From Nephrocerus scutellatus (taxonomy: Eukaryota > Arthropoda > Insecta > Diptera > Pipunculidae), in contig OX352761.1 of NCBI GenBank assembly GCA_947095585.1, forward strand, positions 36,791,260 through 36,855,259: DNA of 64,000 nucleotides, given 5' to 3'. Position 1 is the first letter of the stretch. Each line of letters starts with the position of its first letter. The notes beneath the pieces are model-generated. The model made no database searches, was not told where the DNA came from, and was given only the letters and a program-made list of their open reading frames with translations. Positions 1 through 10,200 of the stretch are shown here, piece by piece. The translations under genes and the position numbers were made by a program.

Positions 1-2
1 TT

Positions 3-275
3 ACGAGTGGACAACCCCCATATCGACCCGTCCAAACATCAGTCCGACCGCCACCATTGTGCCCTACGGCACCACCAGCCCGACCTGCCACACTGCCGTT
101 TCATCGTACCGCGCCAGCCAACCAACCAGCAATAACTCGGTATCGATTACCCATCCAGTCCGCTCGACCAGTTATGCCGCCTCATGTACCTAACATCAGC
201 GATGTAACTTATCCACATCATGTACCAGATACCAACAATAAGATAGTCATAGTAAAGCGAGCTTCTCAGTTGTAA
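3..275 (+). CDS. 3' end of a proline-rich reading frame (partial)
   Basis: The frame is open from the window edge to a TAA at 273-275, about 90 codons. It is rich in Pro, Arg, Thr and Ala (runs such as VRPPPLCP and MPPHVP) and ends in a short basic tail, IVIVKRASQL. Its composition is clearly more GC-rich than the AT-rich DNA that follows, which suggests real coding sequence or the tail of a retroelement gag. I recognise no domain and the start lies outside the window. It could be the end of a host gene or of a transposon protein. Confidence 0.35.
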   Translation, partial: TSGQPPYRPVQTSVRPPPLCPTAPPARPATLPFHRTAPANQPAITRYRLPIQSARPVMPPHVPNISDVTYPHHVPDTNNKIVIVKRASQL

Positions 276-606
276 TTCAGTCTAAACACTGAATTATCTT
301 AAAAGCCCAATAATAGCCTTTTATTTCACAAAATTCGTAACAATTTCCACTTATGTAACCTGTATATTTTAGGATTTAAATGGTATAATTGTTTAGTATT
401 AACATGGTATAATGGTAACGCAGCAAATATGCAACTGCATTATCGATAATGAATTGTCAAAATGATGATTGTCAGTTGTTGCGAGAGATACGAGACCGTG
501 CTTACGTAGTTTGGCGAAGTGAATAAAATCAAATTAATGATTCGAAATCATCGGCTTTAGTTTTACTCGTTTCACTTAAAAAAAACTTTTTAAAAAAAAA
601 AAAAAA
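276..606. other. AT-rich non-coding stretch
   Basis: No gene or domain is recognised here. The stretch ends in an A-rich run (about 578-606) directly before the first satellite A copy. Confidence 0.5.
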
Positions 607-1238
607 TTGCATCTTAGTCCTACATAACGAATTTCATACGAATCGCTTTGTAAATAGCTTGGTCTACAAAATTCCAGACCCTATTGGCGCTATCCCAGAA
701 TTGCCATAGAAACAAGTCTTATAGTCGCATCTTAGTACGTACTACATACCGATTTTCATACGCACCGCTTGAGAAATTGGCCCACAAAATTCCAGACCCT
801 ATTCGCCAGATCCCAGAATTTCCAAAGAAACAAGTCTTATAGTCGCATCTTAGTCCTACATACCGAATTTCATACGATTCGCTTGAGAAATTGCTTGATT
901 CACAAAATACCAGACCCTATTGGGCCTCCCCCAAAATTTCCATAGGAACGAGTCTTAGTACTATAAACAGCATTTTCTACGAATCGCTTGAGAAATTGCT
1001 TGGTCAACAAAATTCCAGACCCTATTGGCCCTATTTTAGAATTTCCATAGGAACAAGTCTTATAGTCGCATCTAAGTCCTACAAACCGAATTTCATACAA
1101 ATCGCTTGAGAAATTGCTTGGTCCTAAAAATTTCAGACCATATTGGCCCTATCCCAGAATTTCCATAGGAACAAATCTTATAGTCGCATCTTAGTCCGAA
1201 TTTCATATGAATCGCTTGAGAAATGGCTTGGTCAACAA
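607..1238 (-). repeat. Satellite A, diverged copies in reverse orientation
   Basis: Five to six tandem copies with starts near 609, 726, 844, 1066 and 1186, spaced about 118 bp. Reverse-complemented, they contain the blocks of the main array after 44 kb: TCAAGCGATTCG, GAAATTCGG, TAGGACTAAGATGCGACTAT and CCTATGGAAATTCTGG. They differ in the segment that reads AATATAATCATTATTGTCTG in the main array, so they form an older or separate subfamily. The block runs straight into a gypsy integrase fragment at about 1239. Confidence 0.9.
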
Positions 1239-1419
1239 AATCCAAAAACTCTCCTGGCAGTCTGAGGGCTTGACCATAAACCATTTCGGCCGGAGAGCAT
1301 TTTAGCTCGTCCTTAATTGCGGCTCGTATTCCTAGTAAGACGATCGAGAGCTCTGTACTCCACTTAATTGTGTTTCCTCGAGCTTTGAGCGAAGCTTTTA
1401 GCTGTCAGTGAAAGCGTTC
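1239..1419 (-). pseudogene. Gypsy integrase C-terminal part (distal piece)
   Basis: The minus strand reads ...ERFH(stop)QLKASLK...WSTELSIVLLGIRAAIKDELKCSPAEMVYGQ.LRLPGEF. This is the conserved C-terminal half of the Ty3/gypsy integrase core, with the AEMVYG and LRLPGEF motifs. It continues the integrase that stops near 4202; the R1-clade LINE lies between. A CGA codon has become TGA next to the junction. The fragment is cut off by satellite A at about 1238. Confidence 0.85.
1408..1419. repeat. Left target-site duplication of the R1-clade insertion
   Basis: GTGAAAGCGTTC here matches GTGAAAACGTTC at 4202-4213 (11 of 12). Both encode the same integrase residues (ERFH) on the minus strand, so they are the two copies made by the LINE insertion. 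Confidence 0.75.
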
Positions 1420-3799
1420 CTACGTTCGGAAGACCGGACCGAATTTAGAGAATTGAGTGTTGATCGTCAGATTCTGGCGATTGACAATTGGATGGTCACC
1501 GTCAACGACGGCATGTTTAGCAGAGTAAGGAGGAGGAATGCTAAACGCGCTAAGTGGTGGACGAGTGAACTGAGTGTTAAGCGTACATGGCTAAAGCGTC
1601 TAAGGAAATCTTTCCAAAGGGCCAGAGTGAATGGAAATGAGAATGTGTTCCATTTTAACCGCGCCTATCAGCGTGGCATGTGCGAGTACCGAGGGATGAT
1701 CCTGAAGGCCAAGGAGGATGATTGGAGGAGTTTTGTGCGACTCAACAGTCACGATCCTTGGGGTCAGGTCTACCGGATATGTAGGGGAAAGCGTACGAAT
1801 GACAATGTGTGTGGCATACGTGTTGGTAACAACACGATGCATACTTGGATGAGTAGTGTAGAAACACTTCTTGGAGAGTTTTTTCCTGAGGCCGACCCGC
1901 CGCGGTACGGTCCGATGAATCGGCATGGATATGAAGATGTTCCATCCTTAGATTCTGCTGAGTTGTTAGAGTGTATTGCATTGGTGAGGTCTCGGAAATC
2001 TCCTGGGATGGACGGAATGACTGGCGAGATGTGTAAAAGCATCTGGCGGGCTATTCCGGACTATATCTCAGCGATCTTCGAGAAGTGTATGCGTGAATGC
2101 TATTTTCCTACTGTATGGAAATCCGCGAAAGTGTTCGTGCTGCTTAAATCACCAGATAAGGTCAGAAGTGATCCCCGTTCCTACCGTTCCTTCTTCCGGT
2201 ACTTGGAAAAGTGCTGGAGAGGATTATGGTACGGAGACTGGGAGAGCTGATGGCTAATCTGATGTCTGACAGACAGTATGGCTTTCGAGCGGGAAGAAGT
2301 ACTGAAGATGCATGGCTGTATGTGAAAAATCGTGTGAATGAAAGTGCTAGCAAATATATCCTTGGTATCTTCGTCGATTTCAAGGGCGCATTTGACTACT
2401 TAAGCTGGGACAGCGTGATTGCGCGACTACTTGAAGTCGGCTGTCATGAAGTACCTCTCTGGCTGAGTTACTTCAGAGACAGACAGGCTTGCCGTGTGGG
2501 TCTTAATGATAGTGTGAGTATGAGTGTCGCCCGTGGCTGCCCACAGGGGTCCATATGTGGTCCATTTATTTGGAACCTCATGATGGATACTCTCTTGGAT
2601 CAGCTGTCGAGTGTATGTGATTGTTGTGAGTATGCGGATGATTTACTCATCATGATTGAAGGAGATCGCGGCTTGTGTTAGAGCAGAGGAGCGTCGAGTT
2701 CATGTCACTTGTTCATAGCTGGGGAATTGGCACTGGGGTAAGTGTTTCGTTGGAAAAGACAAAGATGATGCTGCTAAAAGGCAGATTGTCGGCCAATAGG
2801 CCCCCGTCTGTCAGATTTAACGGCACCTTCCTTAAGTATGCCAAGCAAGTGAAATATCTTGGAATCAGCATGAGTGAGCGCATGAATTTTTAGGTGCATC
2901 TGTTAGGACTCAGGATGCGTTTTCTACGTGTGATTGGGCCAATGCGTCGGGTTCGTAGATGTGAAGCGTGCGGTACGTATCATATATGGCGGTATTTTTG
3001 TTGCCTGTGCAGCATATGGGGCTGCCGTGTGGTACGAGGCTGTAATGCTTGTGAAGGGCAGGGCAAGGATTAATTTTTGCCAGCGGATCGTGCTGGTTGC
3101 CTGCTTGTCGGTTTGTCACACAGTCTCCACGGAGGCAATGCAGGTGTTAATGGGTGTTCCCCCTCTTGACTTGGACGTGATCGGTAGAAGCTTAGTCTTC
3201 AAGGTCAGAAGGGCTAAGCCCTTCTTGCAGTGTGACTGACTGGTGGAAGATGACGTGGCTAACAGGAGCATTAGCCAGTGCAAGTTGCTTCTGGAAGAAA
3301 CCATGTTGTCTAGATGGCAAGATGGAATGAATGTGAGAATGGAAGGGTGACTTTTGAGTTCATCAAGGATGTACAATATGCCAGGTTAAACACAGAGTTC
3401 AACTTTAGCCTTAAGCTGGGCTTTTTGCTCACTGGTCATGGTAGCCTTAATGCATTTTTGTATCAAAGGCGCCTCAGTGAAGTTGAGAGCTGTGTTTGCG
3501 GTTTCCCTAGTGAAGACTGGCAGCACGTTCTTTGTGAGTGTCCGTTGTACTTGGACTTCAGAGATTTGAATGCGATGGGGATTCAAAGGCTAAACGGTGT
3601 GTTTGAATTCGGATTAGCTTTAAGCTGCAGGGAACAAGTTGAATGTCTGAATGTGTATGGAAGATTGGTGTTTGTGCGGCGGAGAGCTAGGCAGCTCGGT
3701 GTTGCGGGTGTCGGCATCGACAGACTGACTAATTACGAACGAAAGGACAGATGGACAACTTGGACGGAATTGGACAACCTATGGACGAAAACTGACTGA
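1420..3799 (+). pseudogene. R1-clade reverse transcriptase, frameshifted
   Basis: Four pieces in shifting frames cover the linker and RT: to about 2250, 2211-2681, 2675-2893 and 2934-3799. Recognisable motifs are RKSPGMDGMTGEM, YGFRAGRSTEDAW, the catalytic FVDFKGAFDYLSWD, RGCPQGSICGPFIWNL and CEYADDLLIM (YADD at 2631-2642). A C-terminal zinc motif follows (CVCGF...WQHVLCECP, about 3490-3545), which is typical of R1-clade ORF2. Shifts near 2215 and 2680, a TAG at 2891-2893 and later shifts make it non-functional. The catalytic residues themselves are still readable. Confidence 0.85.
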
Positions 3800-4201
3800 C
3801 TATGGGCCACCAGTCCCGAGTTGTGAGGAACTCAACGGGAGTAGTGGCTGCGTGGTGGCTGGCTGCTGGTTGCTAGTCCACCTTCTGGCCGTTGGCTTCC
3901 ACGTGGTTGCTACGAAATCCCACCGGAGATTTTCTGGTACCACGGGTGTCGGGGAGCCCACGGATGAATGTCTGTCCCCGGCAGATGGAGCGGCCCTTCG
4001 GGGAGTTTTCGTGGTGGCTGTGGTTATGCCCAAGCGGGAAGACAATAGTCGGCGTGGAGTTGCGTTATACTGATACATCTGCAATAGAATATATTGTGGA
4101 TGGTCGTTGATTGGCGTTACAAAACCGAATCCGTGTCTGAAGAGGGACGTGGGCTAATGCTTTTCTTGCAGGTAACCACGTTAATCTCATAGGCAGTTTC
4201 T
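1420..4201 (+). mobile_element. 5'-truncated R1-clade non-LTR retrotransposon (LINE)
   Basis: A dead plus-strand LINE inserted in the gypsy integrase. It starts in the linker before the reverse transcriptase, so ORF1 and the endonuclease are missing, as is usual for 5'-truncated LINEs. About 400 bp of 3' UTR follow the coding part (3800-4201). There is no obvious poly(A) tail, which fits R1-type elements. A 12 bp near-perfect duplication flanks it. Most R1 elements are known for site-specific insertion in 28S rDNA; this copy sits in a transposon, so it is either a relative with other targets or a chance insertion. Confidence 0.85.
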
Positions 4202-4528
4202 GTGAAAACGTTCGACCATGCCGTTTGCCTGCGGGTGATAGGCAGTGGTACGAATTCTATGAGTGCCTAATAAACACGTGGCAATTGTGGCAGCTGTGCT
4301 GTCTTTGATAGGGTAAGCCTCTGGCCAGCGAGTGAAACGATTGACGATCGTGAGTACATAAACGTATCCTTCGGACGGTGGTAATGGTCCTACTATATCA
4401 ATGTGTAAGTGCTCGAACCTTTGAGACAGGAGCTTAAATAGTCCGGGTTCGGACTTCGTATGTTTATAAATTTTTCTTTTTTGGCAGCCAATCCAGGATT
4501 TTACCCATTGCGCAATGTCTACGTTCAT
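4202..4528 (-). pseudogene. Gypsy integrase core with internal deletion
   Basis: The reading holds the end of the integrase zinc region (MNVDIAQWVKSWIGCQKRK), the first catalytic Asp (HIDIVGPLPPSEGY) and the region RTTAYHPQANGMVERFHR with the catalytic Glu. Between ATCLLG and THRIRTTAYHP (near 4265-4275) the usual stretch with the second catalytic Asp is missing, so the DDE triad is incomplete. The reading ends at the LINE insertion and resumes at 1419. Confidence 0.85.
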
Positions 4529-4883
4529 ATTTGGCCAGAAATATCTACTCGTGACTAATTTTCGTGATGCTCGAATACTTGGGTGTGATAGACTATGTAG
4601 CTTATCGAAAACTACCCATCTATAGGATACTGGAACAAAAGGTCGATTCGCACTTGTTGATGTTTCGCAATAAATTTTAAATTCAGGGAGTATGTTAAGT
4701 TCCAGCTTAAATTTGGAGTTATCTGAGCGAGAAGAATTATTTAATAATTGAAGTAATTCCTCGTCAGATTTTTGCGTATGAGCTAGGTTTTTGATGTCTA
4801 GATTGACGGAGTCTACTGTTGAGACGTGATCACTAGTTCTGAATGTCTGTCGAAAACTGAGCGATATAGTGGAAATGTCGAGT

Positions 4884-5531
4884 CTAACGTGGATTCTTTT
4901 CGCTGAGAGAGGTTATTGCTTTTATTAACGGTTTGTGATCCGTATATATAGTAAACAGTCTACCTTCCAGAAAAGGTAGTGTTTGATGGCTAAATAAATA
5001 GCGAGAAGTTCCCTGCCAAATGCAGAATATTTGACTTCTGTTAGTGAAAGTTTCCTTGAGAAAAAACCTAATGGTTGCCAATATCCATCTTTTCATTGTT
5101 GGAGGACTGCTCCTACAGCACTGTTCGATGCATCAGTGTGGATGCTATAGCGTGTATCGCTATTAGGATGTGTTAATAACGTTGCATTAGCGAGTTCTTT
5201 TTATATTTTGGCGAATGATTCGTCACATTCGTCGGGCCAAGAAAAACATTTCCCTTTTTTTATGTGTTTTGTTTAACGTTGCCAAATGTGTGTAAATCGG
5301 AGACAGCGATTCGGCGAGTCTTCGTATGAATCGATGGTAGTAATTGACCATTCCGACGAATCGCTGAATTTGTTGAATTGAGGCTGGTTTGGGAAAAATT
5401 TCGATCGCTTCCAATTGTCGTGGCGATGGTGTTATGCCCTTAAAGTAATTTGGTGGCTGAGAAATTCGAGAGCTGCGACACCGAAAACGCATTTCAAAAT
5501 ATGGATGATAACTCCAAATTCCGCGGGACAT
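4884..5531 (-). pseudogene. Gypsy RT thumb and RNase H remnants
   Basis: Two frames carry RT connection motifs (EIFPKPASIQQIQRFVGMVNYYHRFI, about 5310-5400) and RNase H pieces (GRLFTIYTDHKPLIKAI, about 4900-4970), with an extra frame break between them. They belong to the minus-strand gypsy element and link its RT (5432-6085) to its integrase (4202-4528). Confidence 0.8.
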
Positions 5532-6085
5532 TCAAACAGTTGTTTCAGCTGATCTTTGTGCTCTTTCTCATTTTTACTTGCTACCAGAATATCGTCGATG
5601 TAGACGAATACGAAATCTAAACCTTTAACCACTTCATGCATAAAGCGCTGAAAGGCTTGCGCTGCGTTCCGAAGACCGAAAGGCATCCTTGTAAATTCGA
5701 ATAACCCGAACGTGGTAGTTATAGCCGTTTTATATACGTCTTCCGACGCGATGGGTATGAGATGATACGCTCTCACTAAGCCGATTTTTGAAAAAACGTT
5801 GCATCTGTTTAGGTGCATATAAAAGTTTTTAATATGGGGGATTGGATAACGATCCGGCGTAGTTACCGCGCTAAGCATTCGATAGTCTCCACATGGGCGC
5901 CAGTCTGGACTGTCCTTTTTTCTCACCATATGTAATGGTGATGACGCCTCGGAAGATGACAGTCGGCATATGCCCAGTTGAACCATGTGTTCGAACTCTG
6001 TTAGCGCAGTTTTATGTTTAACTGGGTCAAGTCTGCGTGGTCTTGAACTAGGAAGTCGACCTTCGGTATAAATATAATGAACCAC
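5432..6085 (-). pseudogene. Gypsy reverse transcriptase with a mutated catalytic position
   Basis: Typical RT motifs are present in order: [61 protein letters not shown] and [10 protein letters not shown]. The first catalytic Asp, expected in FSKIDLVRAYH, is Gly here, which should abolish polymerase activity. The YIDD box is intact. The 3' end shifts frame into the connection domain. Confidence 0.85.
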
Positions 6086-6124
6086 GTTATGTTTTGCTGG
6101 GTTAGCATAATCCGGTGTTTCGAT

Positions 6125-6550
6125 TTAGGAAGGAAACTTCTTTAAAATAGAATCGTATCCATTTTTAGCAGATGGATGTACCGATGTAGGCGTTTCGACC
6201 TTTGCCGTTATTGCGTTTACTGCTAGGTTCGTAGTTGAATCTAAGAGGCGTCTTCTTCGGAGATCGACCAGGAGTCCATATTTTGTTAAAAAATCAGCAC
6301 CGATGATCGGTCTGTCGACTGACGCTAATGTAAAAACATGTGGGAATTTCCGGCGTAAAGCTATGTTTACGTTTAGCAATTTGGTTCCATATGTCTTTAT
6401 CACTGAACCATTTGCTGCGGCAAGAACTAGTTCTTGGTTAATTTAGCACGTGTTATATGGAAAATATTTTATGGGAAGTAACGAAATGTCCGCACCAGTG
6501 TCTACCAGAAACTGTAAATGGTTGTTTAAGTCGGTAAAAAAAATAGGCGG
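6125..6550 (-). pseudogene. Gypsy aspartic protease remnant
   Basis: Near 6480-6520 the minus strand reads QFLVDTGADISLLPI, the aspartic protease active site (DTGA). A stop follows, and the frame continues from 6403 with the flap-like IIGADFLTKYGLLVDLRRRRL. It sits between the Cys/His box of Gag and the RT, as expected for Ty3/gypsy. Confidence 0.8.
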
Positions 6551-6807
6551 CTATTAAGTTGTATCCGATTACTAGCCGCGGTTGCTATCGGATTTATTCT
6601 TTTTTTGGAAAATGGTTTGTTGTTTTCATGGAAAGTGCACGGTTTGTAGCATTTTTTTGCAGCACTGCCAAATCTATGGTGAAAATAACACAAACCATAA
6701 GTGTTTAAACGATTTCTGCTGTTACTTCTTGGCCTTCGATACGAGTTTCTTTGTCGGAAATCAGAACAGAGTGAGCGACTACGACTCGTGTTGAATCGTG
6801 CCAACAT
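6526..6807 (-). pseudogene. Gypsy Gag C-terminal Cys/His box
   Basis: The reading contains CYFHHRFGSAAKKCYKPC, matching the lineage-specific nucleic-acid-binding box of CsRn1-type elements, which takes the place of the usual CCHC knuckle. It lies in the first copy of a 306 bp tandem duplication, so the Gag C-terminus is partly doubled. Confidence 0.75.
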
Positions 6808-7277
6808 TGATTCGACGCTGATTAGTCGTTCGCCGAGTTTTTTTTATCGTAGCTACTGCTTCTAACAATTCTGGGTTTACGCCGGAGGTTGTTGATTTCG
6901 AAGGAGAAATTGTTGCCACACTATGTAACGTGACCTCAAACATTTTGTCAGCTACTTGTAGTTCTTGTACTTGCCAAATCTATGGTGAAAATAACACAAA
7001 CCATAAGTGTTTAAACGATTTCTACTGTTACTTCTTGGCCTTCAATACGAGTTTCTTTGTCGGAAATCAGAACAGAGTGAGCGACTACGACTCGTGTTGA
7101 ATCGTGCCAACATTGATTCGACGCTGATTAGTCGTTCGCCGAGTTTTTTTTATCGTAGCTACTGCTTCTAACAATTCTGGGTTTACGCCGGAGGTTGTTG
7201 ATTTCGAAGGAGAAATTGTTGCCACACTATGTAACGTGACCTCAAAAATTTTGTCAGCTACTTGTAGTAGTTCTTCT
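6666..7277. repeat. 306 bp tandem duplication inside gag
   Basis: The block 6666-6971 is repeated at 6972-7277 with few differences (TGCCAAATCTATGG starts each copy). The offset of 306 bp equals 102 codons, so the duplication keeps the frame. It doubles the end of the Gag coding part. It is a rearrangement of this copy, not a feature of the family. Confidence 0.85.
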
Positions 7278-7771
7278 ATGGGTATATCTCCCATTGCAGT
7301 AAGAGCGACATAGATTACTTGTGGAAGTTTGCGAAACCACAATGTTCGAACTAGTTTATTGTCAAATGATTCCCCTGCGAGGGTCTTCATTGAGAAATAA
7401 ACTTCGCTGGGTTTCCGATCACCCATTTCCGCCTTTTCTAATAGTTTTTCGAGGCATCGCTCAGTGGAGAGAGCATGTCTAGCTGTTAGAGCAGATTTCA
7501 ACTTTATATATTTTTCGGTTTTTGGCGGATTTATGATTAAATCAATTACCGATTTACAGATGTCTGTTGGCAATGCCGAAACTATGTGTGAATATTTTGT
7601 TGAATCCGCTGTAATGGTAAATATGCTAAACTGAGCCTCCGCCTGCGCGAACCAAACTGTCGGATTATATGGCCAAAAGGGAAGTAGTTTTATTCGAGAA
7701 GATTCAACTGAGGGAGGGTCGACTGAAGTTTTCAGTAAACATTTTTCTTTACTACTTTTTTCTTCATCCAT
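7085..7771 (-). pseudogene. Gypsy Gag, CsRn1/Kabuki type
   Basis: 229 codons start at ATG 7771. The capsid-like region holds LPFWPYNPTVWFAQAEAQF, followed by a conserved ALPTDICKSVIDLI / KYIKLKSALTARHALS / FLRKLP-like order (here WFRKLPQVIYVAL). This is the standard Gag of the CsRn1/Kabuki lineage, which packages element RNA. The C-terminal third runs into the 306 bp duplication and ends early at a stop. Confidence 0.8.
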
Positions 7772-7775
7772 ATTG

Positions 7776-8696
7776 AGTTATGTACGTGACAACGAAATCG
7801 AGAAAATGCAAACGTAAAACTCAATTGCAAAATGTAAAAACAAAAATCGAACGCGATGTAAAAGAAACGGACGATTCTCAAGCGTTATTTTGCTGGATAA
7901 ACTCGTGGTTTTTAATTTTTTATGCAACAACAACATGCGGCAACAACGCGAAGAGAAGGCAGCAGTCAACAACACGAACAGAAGGAATGTACATATTGTG
8001 TTATATATTTGATATATGTCTAATTTGTATTTAATTATATATATGATATGAAATGTGTGTAAATATTATATAGATGTTGTATTCATTTAATTTATGAAAG
8101 TAGTAATACATGTAGTAATAGTTATAATATATTATGTAAATGTAATAATTAATTAATTATTATGTAAATGTATTAATTTGTAAAATTAGTAATGTATGTA
8201 ATAAGAGTTGTAATATATTTTGTAAATGTAATAACTAATTAATTTATGAAAATAGTAATGTATGTAATATATAATCTTTATTTATTTAATTTAGTTTTCT
8301 TTAAATTTTTCTTTAAATTTTAAAATGTGATTTGTTGTACCGTCTGAATGTACTCCCTGTTGTTAATTTGCCGCACTATTTTAGCTCTGCTGTTGTGCTC
8401 TCTTGATGTGCATGTGTTGTTGTTTGTTGTATAGCTTTGTATATAGAATTTCGTCTATATGTACTCCCTGTTATTAATTTGTCGCGCTATTTTAGCTCTG
8501 CTGTTTTGGTCTCTTGATGTGCATGTGTTGTTGGTTGTTGTATGGCTCTTGGATATATAGAATATCTTTTTGGATTATAGTTGTTGAAATGTTTGGAAAT
8601 TTTTGGAAATTTTTGGAATCTTCTTTGGTTATGAAAAAGCGGCAAATATGTGTTTGAAGGAATTTTAAGGAATTTTTTGAGGAATATGGGCGGAGT
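7776..8696. other. AT-rich spacer with an imperfect ~113 bp tandem duplication
   Basis: No gene is recognised. About 8020-8330 is very AT-rich and repeats TATGTAATA-like words. About 8350-8460 and 8460-8570 are two similar copies, both containing GTACTCCCTGTT.TTAATTTG, CTATTTTAGCTCTGCTGTT and CTCTTGATGTGCATGTGTTG. It could hold a worn LTR of the adjacent gypsy element, but no terminal motif proves that. Confidence 0.5.
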
Positions 8697-9177
8697 TTCC
8701 CGGAAATTCCTCCTTAAGGAGAGAGGGGGTGTTAAAGTTTTGAGCACTTTTTTGAAAAATGCATTTTTCTTTGTGGTTTGATGGATGTTAGGGGGTTAAT
8801 TGGTATCAAATGAAAGGTAATAAAAATACCTTCCGTCCTATAAAATATTTTGTCCAATCCAAACCAAGTAAAACCTATATTGAACTTTGCTATATAACAC
8901 ATGTTTGTGTATGGGAAAAACTCAATCATATGATATTTAACTCAAATATAGGAAAAACCACATGAACCAGGTACAACTTGATCAAACTTCCGTTTTAGCT
9001 GGCGTACGCCCATAAAACCTGGATTGGACCAAAGGAAGGAAGGTATTTTTATTGCCTTTTATACGATACCAATTAACCCCCTAACATCCATCAAACCATT
9101 TAGAAAAATGAATTTTTTCAAAAAAGTGCTCAAAAAATTAAAACCCTCCCTCCTTGAGGGGGAATTTCCGAGAAGCA
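8697..9177. repeat. Foldback/MITE-like element with ~165 bp inverted arms
   Basis: The left arm (about 8697-8868) and right arm (about 9010-9177) are imperfect reverse complements. Both carry GAGCACTTTTTTGAAAAA, GGTTTGATGGATGTTAGGGG, TTAATTGGTATC and AATAAAAATACCTTCC. A central spacer of about 140 bp separates them. No coding capacity is seen. The structure fits a non-autonomous foldback DNA element. Confidence 0.75.
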
Positions 9178-9802
9178 AGATTACTGTTTTTAAAGTCTGT
9201 TCAATAAGGGCTTTCAGATGGGGGGAGTCCGAAAGCCGTAACTTTATATTCGGTAAAACGCACTTTAGCCGAAAAAGCAAACAAAATGGCGTGTTTCATG
9301 TGTGGCGTCTGAATTGAGATTTCTGCCAACCACGTAATGCCATGTATTTTTTTTTTGCCTGTTCGATGATTTCTCTGATTCCACAATTGTCCAATTTTTG
9401 ATAATCTCTCAGTATCACGGTTATTTCTTTCGAATGAAAATAGTTTAATCCGGTATAAAGGTGGACATAAACGTTATTCCGTTAATAATAGATTTTCGGA
9501 TGAAAAAAAAATTTTGGCCAGGTTTCGAAACACCAAACAGTTATCTTTGCCACTTTTTTTGTTAATTATATTAAATTGGCTATTCGAATTTTCACTTTTT
9601 CGTTTTAATTATATTAGAATTGTCTGTATCGATAGACATTTTTCAAAATCTTTTATATATAAAATTTTTTTCTTACGTTATCCTGTTTTCCGACTGCGTT
9701 GCGTAGGTTTCACAATGACGTTGACGATGAATGATAGGAGGAATATTTCTCGCTCACTATATTTTTATTCGGTCGTGCAGGGAAAACAAATTATTAAACT
9801 AT
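9178..9802. other. No gene recognised
   Basis: AT-rich DNA with only overlapping, uncharacteristic frames. It contains A/T runs and nothing I can assign. Confidence 0.4.
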
Positions 9803-9820
9803 CACGTCGGGGTCACCACT
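9803..9820 (-). promoter_or_regulatory. Retrotransposon primer-binding site, tRNA-Trp type (orphan)
   Basis: The minus strand reads TGGTGACCCCGACGTGAT, complementary to the 3' end of tRNA-Trp, the primer used by CsRn1-type elements. The preceding minus-strand bases (CCAACCAACATAG) resemble an LTR end. This is probably a leftover LTR/PBS junction from another copy of that lineage, perhaps the one at 1239-7775; the distance of 2 kb argues for intervening insertions. Confidence 0.55.
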
Positions 9821-9827
9821 ATGTTGG

Positions 9828-10200
9828 TTGGTGGAGCACCGATCAGTACAGGTACAGGAAAAGCGAAAAAGAGCTCAAGGTGCACTGCAGCTATCCGATA
9901 CCCTGTCCAAATATAATGTTGACATAACAGCAATTCAGGAGATGCGGTGGATGCGTTACCGCGATGTCGACATCTTGAAGAAAATTAAGCTCGGTAGGCT
10001 CCAGTGGTCAGGACACTTAGAGGATCCTTCTCGGAAAGTCCTTTGTGGTAGGATTTATGGAACACTACAGCGAGGCCGGCCAAGCCTACGCTAGAAGGAT
10101 GGCGTAGACCAGGACGCCCAGAGTTTAGGGATGCAAAACTGGATGACATCGGCTCAAAACCGGGACCGGTGAAGATTTTTTGCGGGAGGGCAGGACCGGA
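9828..10200 (+). mobile_element. Internally deleted RTE-like LINE (endonuclease start joined to RT tail)
   Basis: The first part reads DTLSKYNVDITAIQEMRW, the start of a LINE AP-like endonuclease. Without a gap the same open frame continues as IKLGRLQWSGHLEDPSRKV...GTLQRGRPSLR, the last segment of an RTE/CR1-like reverse transcriptase. All catalytic parts between them are gone. The frame closes at about 10094, and similar tail sequence (WRRPGRPEFRDAKLDD) follows in another frame. This is what a short non-autonomous LINE derivative looks like, or a simple deletion copy. Confidence 0.6.

Larger units (their letters stand above)
1239..7775 (-). mobile_element. Degenerate Ty3/gypsy retrotransposon, CsRn1/Kabuki type, split by an R1-clade LINE
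   Basis: On the minus strand the order is gag (from 7771), a CsRn1-style Cys/His box, protease, reverse transcriptase, RNase H and integrase (to 1239). All are interrupted by frameshifts and stops. The Gag start (LPFWPYNPTVWFAQAEAQF) and the CYFHH...CYKPC box are characteristic of the CsRn1/Kabuki lineage. The integrase is interrupted at the codons for FHRQLK by an insertion occupying about 1420-4201. No LTR is recognisable at either end: the left end abuts satellite A and the right end fades out after 7775. The element cannot be active. Confidence 0.85.

Noticed and set aside
7776..7800. ACGTGACAACG, matching the TIR of the 34 kb segment
   Set aside because: Eleven shared bases alone, without a partner end or head module nearby, are not enough to call another copy.
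8487..9386. Several 60-97 codon frames on both strands
   Set aside because: They overlap the inverted arms of the foldback element and mirror each other.
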